Of a DNA stretch of 26,968 nucleotides, positions 8,819 to 16,913 are shown piece after piece. The stretch's first letter is position 1. Each line of letters opens with the position of its first letter. Below the pieces are notes generated by a model, which worked only from the letters and a program-made list of their open reading frames with translations, ran no database searches and was not told the origin of the DNA. The position numbers were made by a program, and so were the translations under genes. The stretch spans positions 1-26,968 of the forward strand of contig QGUQ01000001.1 of NCBI GenBank assembly GCA_003242195.1, in the 5' to 3' direction. Source of the stretch: Bacillota bacterium. Its GTDB lineage: Bacteria; Bacillota; Sulfobacillia; Thermaerobacterales; Thermaerobacteraceae.

Positions 8819-9643
8819 TCAGCCGAACCGCCCCGTGATGTAGTCTTCCGTCCGCTTGTCCCGGGGCCGTGTGAAGATCTCCGCCGTCGGCCCGTACTCG
8901 ATCAGCTCGCCGCTCAGGAAGAAGGCCGTGCGGTCGGCCACCCGCGCCGCCTGCTGCATGTTGTGCGTCACGATGACGATGGTGTACTGCTTCTTCAACT
9001 CGGTGATCAGGTCCTCGATGCGGGCGGTCGCCGCCGGGTCCAGGGCCGAGGTGGGCTCGTCCATCAACAGCACCTCGGGTTGCACGGCCAGAGCGCGGGC
9101 GATGCACAATCTCTGCTGCTGGCCGCCCGAGAGGCTGTAGGCCGGCCGGTTCAGGTCATCCTTGACCTCGTCCCACAGGGCCGCCTGGCGGAGGCTGTTC
9201 TCCACGATCTCGTCCAGGCGCCGCCGGTCCCGGATGCCGTGGATCCGCGGCCCGTAGGCCACGTTCTCGTAGATGCTCTTCGGGAACGGGTTGGGCTGCT
9301 GGAACACCATGCCGACCCGGGTGCGCAGTTCCTCCACCTCGATGGCGCCGCTGTAGATGTCCACGTCCCGCAGCCACACCTTGCCCTCGATGCGCACGCC
9401 CTTGATCATGTCGTTCATCCGGTTGAGGGTGCGCAGGAAGGTGGACTTGCCACATCCCGACGGGCCGATCAGCGCCGTGATGGAGCGCTCGGCAATGTCG
9501 ATATTGATGTTCTTCAAAGCATGGAAGTCGCCGTAATAAAGGTTGAGATCGCGGACGCGGATAATGGGATTCTCGATCGCCGGCCGGCACTCCGCCGCGC
9601 CCGATTCGCCCGCCGCCGGCGGTCGCACCATGACTCCCTCCAT
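8819..9643 (-). CDS. pstB: phosphate ABC transporter ATP-binding protein
   Basis: The ATPase that drives high-affinity phosphate import through PstCA. It has Walker A GPSGCGKST, a Q-loop region VGMVFQQPNPFPKSIYENV that is specific to PstB, the signature LSGGQQQR, Walker B VLLMDEPTSALDP and the H-loop THNMQQAARVAD. The frame is open to 9688. I chose ATG 9643, preceded by GGAAAGGAAG, giving 274 residues; ATG 9667 and ATG 9631 are also possible, with no effect on the ABC domain, which begins at about IIRVRDLNLYYGDFHALKN. It lies between pstA and phoU. Confidence 0.96.
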   Translation of the reverse strand: MEGVMVRPPAAGESGAAECRPAIENPIIRVRDLNLYYGDFHALKNINIDIAERSITALIGPSGCGKSTFLRTLNRMNDMIKGVRIEGKVWLRDVDIYSGAIEVEELRTRVGMVFQQPNPFPKSIYENVAYGPRIHGIRDRRRLDEIVENSLRQAALWDEVKDDLNRPAYSLSGGQQQRLCIARALAVQPEVLLMDEPTSALDPAATARIEDLITELKKQYTIVIVTHNMQQAARVADRTAFFLSGELIEYGPTAEIFTRPRDKRTEDYITGRFG

Positions 9644-9722
9644 GTTCCCATCGCTTCCTTTCCCCATGTACGAACCCCGGGGCGGCACGTCCCGCCCCGG
9701 ACCGGCCGCCCCGCAGCCATCC

Positions 9723-10699
9723 TCACCAGCGCTGCTGGAACCGGTTGCGCAGGCAGATGGCGACCCCGTTCATCAAGAGGAGGACCGCCAGCAGCACCAG
9801 GATCGCCGCGGCGGCCAGTTCCTTGAAGGCCTGCTTGGGTAGCACGAGCCAGTTATAGATCTGGATGGGCAGGACCGTATACGGGTCGAACAGGCTGCGG
9901 GGGGCGAAGCGCACGTAGGTGACCGCCCCGACGGCGATGAGCGGCGCCGTCTCCCCGATGGCCCGCGATAGGGCCAGGATGGTCCCGGTCATGATCCCCG
10001 GCAGGGCCGCCGGCAGCACGACCCGCCAGATGGTCTGCCAGCGGGTGGCGCCCAGCGCATACGATGCGTACCGCAGGGATGCCGGCACCGCCCGCAGCGC
10101 CTCCTGGGTAGCCACGATCACCACGGGCAGCACCAGCAAGGCCATGGTGAGCACAGCGGTCAGCACCACGGTGCCCAGCTGGAGCCAGCGGACGAACAGG
10201 GCCAGGCCCAGGATGCCGTAGATGATGGAGGGTACGCCCGCCAAATTGTCGATGTTGATCTTGATCAGCCGGGCCCAGCGGCTGTCGGAACCGTATTCCT
10301 CCAGATAGATGCCGGTGGCGACGCCGACGATGAACAGGAGCGGCGCCGCCAGCCCGACCACCCAGAGGCTGCCGATCAGCCCCCCGTAGATGCCCGCGCG
10401 CTCGGGCCGCCGGGAGGCGAAACTGGTCAGGAACTGCCAGTCCAGGTGACGCCAGCCCTCCCGGACGGTGTCCATCAACAGGAGCGCCAGCACGGCCAGG
10501 CCGACGGCCGTGGCCAGGAACGAGAGGCCGTGGAACGCGCGATCCATCAGGCGGCGCCGCCGCAACCGGGCCCTGTCCAGCATGCCCGCCCCGCCCGCCG
10601 CCAGCGTCTGGGGACCGGCCGCCCCGCCCGCCGGGGCGGCATGCGCCGCCGGGACCCGCACGCCACCCCCGGCGATCCCGGTGGGCCGCTTGAGATCGA

Positions 10700-10703
<4 letters not shown>
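9723..10703 (-). CDS. pstA: phosphate ABC transporter permease PstA
   Basis: One of the two membrane subunits of the phosphate importer. After a proline/alanine-rich N-terminal tail of about 55 residues come six hydrophobic segments. The cytoplasmic coupling loop reads ASYALGATRWQTIWRVVLPAALPGIMTG, and the segment ALSRAIGETAPLIAVGA is typical of PstA. ATG 10703 overlaps the pstC stop as ATGA and has GGGAGGAG upstream, so translation is probably coupled. At 326 residues it is slightly longer than usual because of the low-complexity N-terminal tail. Confidence 0.95.
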
Positions 10704-11683
<980 letters not shown>

Positions 11684-11710
11684 TCCCTGTCACTCCTTTC
11701 GCGAAACGCC

Positions 11711-11746
11711 CGCGTGGCGTTCCGGCCGCCGCCGGACCGCCACGCG
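11711..11746 (-). terminator. strong hairpin between pstS and pstC (attenuator or mRNA stabiliser)
   Basis: CGCGTGGCG (11711-11719) pairs with CGCCACGCG (11738-11746), and inside it TCCGGC (11721-11726) pairs with GCCGGA (11731-11736) around CGCC. There is only a short T-run after it on the minus strand (CGTTTCG). In many pst operons a structure at this place lets the binding protein be made in excess of the permease; that role is inferred here. Confidence 0.5.
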
Positions 11747-11776
11747 CCGCCTCGCGCGGGTGCCTCGTACCCGCAG

Positions 11777-12724
11777 CTACTTCAGCGCCTCCAGCTTGGC
11801 CTTCTGATCCGCCAGCACGTCTTCGCCCGCCGTGACGAACCCAACCTCCGGCGCGATTTCCGGGACGATATCCAGGTAGAAGTCCACGAACGCCTTCACC
11901 TCAGGCCGCGTCTTATAGGCCTCATTGCTGACGTAGATGAAGACCGGCCGGGAGAGAGGCTTGTAGGTGCCGTCGGCGATGGTCTGCTCGCTGGGCACCA
12001 CCGGGCCGTTGCCGCCGTCGATGGGCACCGCCTTGAGCTTGTCCTTGTTCTCGGCGTAGTAGGCGTAGCCGAAGTAGCCCAACGCGTACTTGTCGTTTGC
12101 CACACCCGTCACCAGCTGATTGTCGTCCTCGCTGGCGGTGTAATCCGTACGGCTGGCACCCTCGGAGCCGACGATCGCTGCCGTGAAGTAGTCGAAGGTA
12201 CCCGAATCGGTGCCCGGCCCGTACAGCTTGATGGGCTCATCCGGCCACCCCGGGCGAATGTCGCTCCACGTCTTGACCTTGCTGTTAGGCTCCCAGATTC
12301 TCTTGAGTTCCTCCACGGTCAGGTGGTCGACCCAGTCGTTCTGCGGGTTGATGATGACCGCTACACCGTCCAGCGCCACGATCAGCTCCGTGTAGGCGAT
12401 GCCGTTCTTCTCGGCGCGCGCCTTCTCTTCATCCTCTATGGGCCGCGATGCGCCGGTGATCTGGATCTCTCCGCGGGTGAACTTCTCAAAGCCGCCGCCG
12501 GTGCCCGAGGATCCGACCGTCACGTTGACACCGGGGTTCTCGATCATGAACTCTTCCGCGATAGCCTGGGTGATGGGATAGACGGTGCTGGAACCGTCGA
12601 CACGGATGGTTCCGGTCAGTTTGCCACCCGTGCCCTGAGAGCCGGAGCCGCCTCGCACGCCACAGGCCGCCAGGACCAGCACGGCCGCCGCCACCACCAG
12701 GCTGAGGAGCACCTTCCGTTGCAA
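11777..12724 (-). CDS. pstS: phosphate-binding lipoprotein PstS
   Basis: The extracellular phosphate receptor of the Pst importer, a lipoprotein. TTG 12724 follows GGGGAGG by 8 nt and gives a clean lipoprotein signal: MQRK, a hydrophobic run, then VLAAC with Cys21 as the lipid site. The frame is open to 12778, but that longer start has no ribosome binding site and spoils the signal. Binding-site segments are DGSSTVYPITQAIAEEF, VGSSGTGGGFEKFTRGEIQITGASR, a GPGTDSGTFDYF motif and ALGYFGYAYY, all typical of PstS. It is the first transporter gene, preceded by a PhoP-box-like site that overlaps the end of phoR. Confidence 0.95.
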   Translation of the reverse strand: MQRKVLLSLVVAAAVLVLAACGVRGGSGSQGTGGKLTGTIRVDGSSTVYPITQAIAEEFMIENPGVNVTVGSSGTGGGFEKFTRGEIQITGASRPIEDEEKARAEKNGIAYTELIVALDGVAVIINPQNDWVDHLTVEELKRIWEPNSKVKTWSDIRPGWPDEPIKLYGPGTDSGTFDYFTAAIVGSEGASRTDYTASEDDNQLVTGVANDKYALGYFGYAYYAENKDKLKAVPIDGGNGPVVPSEQTIADGTYKPLSRPVFIYVSNEAYKTRPEVKAFVDFYLDIVPEIAPEVGFVTAGEDVLADQKAKLEALK

Positions 12725-12813
12725 ATCCGCAAGCCTCCCCACCGCAACGATGTCCCACACTTCGAGCGTAATGGACAACGGGCGGGGCCATGGTTATGGC
12801 CGCGTGAGGGATC

Positions 12814-12840
12814 GACGAAGGTTATGTGAACGAACGTTAA
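12814..12840 (-). promoter_or_regulatory. PhoP-box-like direct repeats upstream of pstS
   Basis: On the minus strand TTAACG (12840-12835), TTCACA (12830-12825) and TTCGTC (12819-12814) start 10 and 11 nt apart. Gram-positive PhoP binds TTAACA-like repeats with about 11-bp periodicity, so the first two fit and the third is weak. They lie about 100 nt before the pstS start and overlap the phoR stop codon. Confidence 0.5.
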
Positions 12841-14297
12841 CACTCGGCCAGGGGCAGGTGGAAACGGATGGCGGTGCCTGCCCCCAGCTCGCTCTCCGCT
12901 TCCACAGAACCGCCATGGGCTTCGACGATGTGCTTGACGATGGCCAGCCCGAGGCCGGTGCCGCCGGCGGCCCGGCTACGGCCGGGATCCACCCGGTAGA
13001 ATCGCTCGAAGATCCGCGGCAGCGCCTCCCGCGGGATGCCCCGGCCGGTGTCCCGGACCTCGCCCACGGCCCGCGGCGGCCCGTCGCCCGTTGCGACGCT
13101 CACGGTAATGGTCACCGTACCTCCGGCTGGGGTATGCTGGCGGGCGTTCTCCAGGAGGTTCGTCCACACCTGGTCCAGCCGGTGGCGATCGGCGTCCACC
13201 ATGACAGGCTGGCCGGCCAGCCGCAATTCCAGGCGCAGGCCGGCCTCGGCAAGGCGCGGCCGGAAGCGCTCGGCCGCTTGGGCGGCGCTTTCCCGCAGGT
13301 CCAGCCGCTCCCGGCGCAGCTCGGGTTCCGGGGACTCCAACCGCGCCAGGTCCAGCAGGTCCTGGACCAAGCGGGTCATGCGCTCGGCCTCGCGATGGAT
13401 GACGTCGGCGAAGTGCTCCGCCGCCTCCGGGTCCTCCCGGATGACCCCCTCCCGCAGCGTCTCTGCGAAACCCTGTATGGCTGCCACGGGCGTGCGCAAC
13501 TCGTGGGAGACGTTGGCCACGAAGTCACGGCGGATTTGCTCGAGGCGGCGGATCTCGGTGATGTCGTGCAGAACGACCACGACGCCACCGGTCGCGTCGT
13601 CGACGCCCGCCCCGGTGCGCGCCGCCCGCACCTCCGGCGGTTGCGACAAGGGCACGACGGTGACGCGGACGGAACGGGAACCGGTGTCGGATCCGCCCGG
13701 CAACGCTACATCGCGCTCCAACGGCTTGCCTGCCGCCAGCCCCTCCTCGATGGCCCGTACCAGGCCGTAGTGGCGGGTGATGCTCACGTAGTCCATGCCG
13801 ACGGCCTGGTCCGGTAGGTCCAGGAGGCGGCGGGCGGCGGGGTTGGCGAGGCGCAGACGCCCCCCCGCGTCGATCAGCAGCACGCCGCTGGGCATGGCGC
13901 CCACCACCGTCGCCAGCCGCGCCTGTTCGGCCTGGAGCTCCCGCAGGGTCGCCTGCAGCCGGCCGGCCATCTCGTTGAAGGCGCGCGCCAGGGACACCAG
14001 CTCGTCCGGCCCGTCCACGTGGACGCGGCGATCGAACTCGCCGGCGGCCAGGCGGCGGGCACCGCGGATCAGTTCCGCTACCGGGCGCGTCACCCGCGCG
14101 GCCGTCGCCATCCCCACTAGGGCACCCAGGGCCGCCGCCGTGAGCAATCCGACGACCAGGATCGCCGCCAGGTCCTGGGAGAAGAGTTGCCGCACCTCGC
14201 CCAGCAGCAGCGCGGTCACTGCGCCCGTGATGAACACCCCGACCGGGAACAGGATCGCCAGCCGCCAGGCCAGGTGCCGCTTGAGCCCTCCCGCCAT
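12837..14297 (-). CDS. phoR: sensor histidine kinase, PhoR type
   Basis: A membrane histidine kinase of 486 residues, probably the phosphate-starvation sensor. Two membrane segments (about residues 12-34 and 45-68) flank a very short outer loop. They are followed by a HAMP domain (VTRPVAELIRGARRLAAGEFDRRV), a PAS domain (VVGAMPSGVLLIDAGGRLRLANPAARRLL), the HisKA box FVANVSHELRTPVAAIQGFAE, then N-box NLLENARQHTPAGG, G1 DTGRGIP, F-box IFERFYRVD and G2 GTGLGLAIVKHIVEAHGG. ATG 14297 has GGGGGCGG upstream. It sits directly before pstS, which supports the PhoR call. No response regulator gene is next to it or elsewhere in the window. Confidence 0.88.
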   Translation of the reverse strand: MAGGLKRHLAWRLAILFPVGVFITGAVTALLLGEVRQLFSQDLAAILVVGLLTAAALGALVGMATAARVTRPVAELIRGARRLAAGEFDRRVHVDGPDELVSLARAFNEMAGRLQATLRELQAEQARLATVVGAMPSGVLLIDAGGRLRLANPAARRLLDLPDQAVGMDYVSITRHYGLVRAIEEGLAAGKPLERDVALPGGSDTGSRSVRVTVVPLSQPPEVRAARTGAGVDDATGGVVVVLHDITEIRRLEQIRRDFVANVSHELRTPVAAIQGFAETLREGVIREDPEAAEHFADVIHREAERMTRLVQDLLDLARLESPEPELRRERLDLRESAAQAAERFRPRLAEAGLRLELRLAGQPVMVDADRHRLDQVWTNLLENARQHTPAGGTVTITVSVATGDGPPRAVGEVRDTGRGIPREALPRIFERFYRVDPGRSRAAGGTGLGLAIVKHIVEAHGGSVEAESELGAGTAIRFHLPLAEC

Positions 14298-14365
14298 GCC
14301 ACCGCCCCCTTTTTCGCCCGGCATTCCGAGTCTAGCCTTGCTGCATGACGCGTAGCCTGGAACGG

Positions 14366-14428
14366 AAGCGGGTCCCGAAAGAAGCGGGCCCCATCGGGAC
14401 CCGCCGCCACCTGGATACGGCGGGTCCC
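14366..14428. promoter_or_regulatory. mutually exclusive hairpins between phoR and the cupredoxin gene
   Basis: Segment A, GCGGGTCCCGA (14368-14378), pairs perfectly with TCGGGACCCGC (14394-14404). The overlapping GGGACCCGCCG (14396-14406) pairs perfectly with CGGCGGGTCCC (14418-14428). Both 11-bp stems share the same central strand and cannot form together. A direct copy of A, GAAGCGGGCCCC, starts at 14381. The element lies 70-130 nt before phoR and 50-110 nt before the divergent cupredoxin gene. It could be a switch or a set of protein sites; no T-tract follows on either strand. Confidence 0.5.
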
Positions 14429-14476
14429 CCACCAGGAACCGGTCCCACGGTCACAGGTTGAGCCGGTGGTGGTCCC

Positions 14477-14917
14477 ATGCCGATACCGATGATGACGGGT
14501 GCGAGCCGGCTGACGGCGGGTACCAGCCGGTGTTCTGGCGCGCGGGGGCGGCCCTCCCTGGCGCTGGCCGTCCTGGCCGCGGGGATGCTCCTCGCCCTCC
14601 TGGGTGGTTGCATCCCCCGTGCCATCGGCCCGCGCGCCGTTACCATCGAGCTCATGCCCGACTTCCGGTATGAGCCCCGTGAGGTGGTGGTGCGGCCCGG
14701 GGAAACGGTCCGGCTCGTCCTGCGCAACCGGGACGACCGCCTCCCCCACGAGTTCCGCTCCGCCCAGCGTGTCGCCCCCGACATCCGGGTGGAACCCGGC
14801 CAGGCCCACGAGCTCCGGTGGACGGCACCGCCCGAGCCGGGGGCCATCGCCTTCTGGTGCGGGATGCCCGGTCACCGGAAGAACGGCATGGCCGGGCGGA
14901 TCGTGATCCGCCCCTGA
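14477..14917 (+). CDS. cupredoxin-domain lipoprotein (type I copper protein)
   Basis: A 146-residue exported copper protein. The N-terminus is positively charged, followed by a hydrophobic run ending LLALLGGC, with Cys45 as a likely lipoprotein site. The rest is one plastocyanin/azurin-like beta domain. The four expected type I copper ligands are visible: His91 in LPHEF, then Cys128, His133 and Met138 in the C-x4-H-x4-M arrangement of FWCGMPGHRKNGM. It may carry electrons or bind copper at the cell surface; the partner is not evident. The ATG at 14477 has GGTGGTGG upstream; the nearby ATGs at codons 5 and 6 are alternatives. It is transcribed divergently from phoR. Confidence 0.85.
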   Translation: MPIPMMTGASRLTAGTSRCSGARGRPSLALAVLAAGMLLALLGGCIPRAIGPRAVTIELMPDFRYEPREVVVRPGETVRLVLRNRDDRLPHEFRSAQRVAPDIRVEPGQAHELRWTAPPEPGAIAFWCGMPGHRKNGMAGRIVIRP

Positions 14918-15345
14918 CCGGCCCGCCGCCGGCTGATCAAGATTGCGCGCTCACCCACTGTAGGGCCGCATTACCGGGCCCGGCGGCCGGCAGGCCGGCC
15001 GTCGGGCTCAGGCCCACATAACGCCCCGCCCGCTCCCTGGTTCTCGCGTCAGGGCGCCAGCGCCTCCTACGCTAGCGTCGCCAAGGTTGTGTACGCGTCC
15101 CCAAAGCCGGCGGTTGGGGTGAGCCGCAACGTGGCGGGCGGCACGCCGTGCTACAGTTCGGGCTGCAGGAGGGCGAGCAGAAAGGCGCCACCTCAAGACG
15201 AATTTGATGACAAAGGTGCCCCAGGGGAACATCGCTCCGCCGCGCTGGCCGACGAGCTGTGCCAAAGCGCGGCACCGCTCCGGTGGTGTTCATGATTGGA
15301 AGCGTGCTTCCAAGACCCAGCGGAAGGCAGGAGGTGTCCCCGGTG
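14918..15345 (+). other. intergenic stretch before the alkaline phosphatase gene
   Basis: These 428 bases hold no convincing gene. Visible features are a weak hairpin GGCCGG/CCGGCC (14985-14990 with 14995-15000) that may end the cupredoxin transcript, a 10-bp palindrome ACGCTAGCGT at 15069-15078, and the 18-bp palindrome listed separately. I saw no clear TTAACA-type PhoP boxes and no good -35/-10 pair, so the phosphatase promoter is not located. Confidence 0.4.
15296..15313. promoter_or_regulatory. operator-like palindrome before the phosphatase gene
   Basis: TTGGAAGC-GT-GCTTCCAA is an 18-bp palindrome with perfect 8-bp arms and a 2-nt centre. It ends 16 nt before the AGGAGG ribosome binding site of the phosphatase gene. 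The very short centre favours a protein-binding site over an RNA hairpin. The binding protein is unknown. Confidence 0.5.
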
Positions 15346-16650
15346 ATGAAACGATGGGTGCACTACAAGCCCCCCCGGTGGCCAGCCCTGGCCATGGCCT
15401 TGCTCCTGGCCGGCGCATGGCTGGTGATCGGCCTCCCATCCCAGGCGGCGCCGGGCCAGGCCGGCAAAGGCGCGGGGCACGGCCATGCCCGCAACATCAT
15501 CCTCATCGTGGGCGACGGGACGAGCCATTCGCTCCTCCAGGCGGCACGGCTGGTGGCGGCCGGGCCGTCGGGCCGGCTGGCCGTGGATGAGCTGCCTCAC
15601 ACGGCTTCAGTACTGACTCATTCGGCCAACTCCCTGGTAACCGATTCGGCCGCCGCGGCCACCGCCATGGCCACCGGCGTCAAAACCGTCAACGGGGCGG
15701 TCGGGGTCGATGCCGGCGGCAAGGCGGTACCGACGGTGCTCGAACGGGCCAAGGCGGCGGGAAAGGCGGTGGGGCTGGTCACCACGTCCTACATCACCGA
15801 TGCCACCCCGGCTGCCTTCGCCGCCCACGTAACGAACCGCGCCGACACCACCGCCATCGCCGCCCAGATGCTGGAGAGGGGCGTCGACGTCATCCTGGGC
15901 GGTGGCGAGAACGACTTCCTCCCCGCTGACCAGAACGGGTGTTACCCGCAGCCGGGCAAGCGTACGGACGGCCGCGACCTGATGGCGGAGGCCCGCTCCC
16001 AAGGTTACACGACGATCTGCAGAGCGGACGAGCTGGACGAACTCGCCGGGCGGCCCGTGAAGAAGGTACTGGGGTTGTTCGCAGACGGTGACCTGTTCCC
16101 CGCCCTGTACCAGGAGGTCGGCGCCGCAGCGGGCGATGACGGAGGAAAGTCCGGTGGCGACGTGCCCTCCCTGGCCACCATGACCGCTCGCGCCATCGAG
16201 GTGCTGGCTCGGAATCCCAAGGGATTCTTCCTGTTGGTGGAGGAAGAGGGTACTGACGAGCTCGCCCACGCCCGTGATGTAGCCGGCGCTGTCCGGGCGG
16301 CCCGCGGGCTTGACGCGGCCGTCGAGGTAGCGCTGCGCTTCGCCCGGGACCGGAGGGACACGCTGGTGATCGTGGTGGGCGACCACGAGACGGGAGGCCT
16401 GGCGATTCAGGGGACCGGCAACGGCTACTCGTCCGATCCCCAGGCCCCCTGCCCGGCGGGCGCCGAGGGACCTTTCCGGACCCCGGACGGCCAGGCCTTC
16501 TGCCTCTCCCAGGCGACCGCGGCCCACACCGGCCAGCCGGTACCGATCGCGGCCTACGGCCCCGGAGCCGCCCGCGTCACCGGCGTGCTGGACAATACAG
16601 ACGTCGCCCGGATCATGCTCGCGGCCATGGGACTGAATCGGAAGCCGTAG
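15346..16650 (+). CDS. phoA: exported alkaline phosphatase
   Basis: A phosphomonoesterase of the PhoA family that releases phosphate outside the cell, 434 residues. MKRWVHYKPPRW is followed by a hydrophobic run and PSQAA, a signal peptide. The metal and catalytic residues are in family context: Asp57 in LIVGDGTS, the nucleophile Ser101 in VTDSAAAATAMATG, DELAHARD, VVGDHETGG, and the C-terminal zinc His in AAHTGQPVPIAAYGPGA. The ATG at 15346 is 11 nt after AGGAGG; the GTG codon just before it (15343) has ideal 8-nt spacing and may be the true start. The neighbouring pst-phoR genes fit a phosphate-scavenging role. Confidence 0.92.
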   Translation: MKRWVHYKPPRWPALAMALLLAGAWLVIGLPSQAAPGQAGKGAGHGHARNIILIVGDGTSHSLLQAARLVAAGPSGRLAVDELPHTASVLTHSANSLVTDSAAAATAMATGVKTVNGAVGVDAGGKAVPTVLERAKAAGKAVGLVTTSYITDATPAAFAAHVTNRADTTAIAAQMLERGVDVILGGGENDFLPADQNGCYPQPGKRTDGRDLMAEARSQGYTTICRADELDELAGRPVKKVLGLFADGDLFPALYQEVGAAAGDDGGKSGGDVPSLATMTARAIEVLARNPKGFFLLVEEEGTDELAHARDVAGAVRAARGLDAAVEVALRFARDRRDTLVIVVGDHETGGLAIQGTGNGYSSDPQAPCPAGAEGPFRTPDGQAFCLSQATAAHTGQPVPIAAYGPGAARVTGVLDNTDVARIMLAAMGLNRKP

Positions 16651-16664
16651 CCGGCGCCAGCCCC

Positions 16665-16693
16665 TTGCAGGGCCCCCTGGTCGGCATTATAAT
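16665..16693 (+). promoter_or_regulatory. sigma-A-type promoter of the riboswitch-terC unit
   Basis: TTGCAG (16665-16670) and a perfect TATAAT (16688-16693) are separated by exactly 17 nt. They lie just after the phosphatase stop and about 60 nt before the riboswitch. The AT-rich -10 stands out in this GC-rich DNA. Confidence 0.8.
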
Positions 16694-16741
16694 TAGCGCT
16701 TAGCGAGCGAAAACGGCGAGCCAGGTAAGAGAGCGTAGCGG

Positions 16742-16868
16742 AACGTATCCGGAAGGGGAGTAGCCGCCGCGGCAGGAACCCACCTGCCGCGGTCCGGCGG
16801 GTCGTCACTCCGGCGTTGTGTCGCTGCCCGGCCCGCCGGGCTCATACGAGCGAGCGAGACCTTCGGGG
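16742..16868 (+). ncRNA. yybP-ykoY riboswitch (manganese-sensing)
   Basis: The region shows the hallmark pieces of the yybP-ykoY class: GAAGGGGAGTAGCC at the 5' side (16752 on), GTCGTCACTCCGGCG in the middle, GCCCGGCCCGCCGGGCTC, and GCGAGACCTTC at the 3' side. GAAGG (16752-16756) pairs with CCTTC (16860-16864) to close P1, and CCGCGGCAGG/CCTGCCGCGG forms a long arm. The 3' P1 strand is also the left arm of the terminator just downstream, so ligand binding should favour read-through. The class senses Mn2+ and commonly precedes TerC-family exporters, as here. Confidence 0.88.
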
Positions 16869-16899
16869 TTGGTTGTACACCCCGAAGGTCGTTGTTTTT
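16858..16899 (+). terminator. intrinsic terminator, riboswitch expression platform
   Basis: GACCTTCGGGG (16858-16868) pairs perfectly with CCCCGAAGGTC (16880-16890) around an 11-nt loop, followed by GTTGTTTTT. Its left arm overlaps the closing stem of the riboswitch, making the two structures exclusive. It ends 15 nt before terC. Confidence 0.9.
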
Positions 16900-16913
16900 C
16901 GGGGGGATACCGG

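Noticed and set aside
14332..14875. Minus-strand frames opposite the cupredoxin gene as a possible missing phoP
   Set aside because: No receiver-domain or winged-helix motifs are present; the sequence is low-complexity shadow.
16005..16361. Minus-strand frame of 118 codons inside the alkaline phosphatase gene
   Set aside because: It is Ser/Arg/Ala-rich antisense sequence with no family features.
16818..16913. N-terminal extension of terC to the ATG at 16818
   Set aside because: It would translate the riboswitch and its terminator, and ATG 16914 begins exactly at the first membrane helix of the family.
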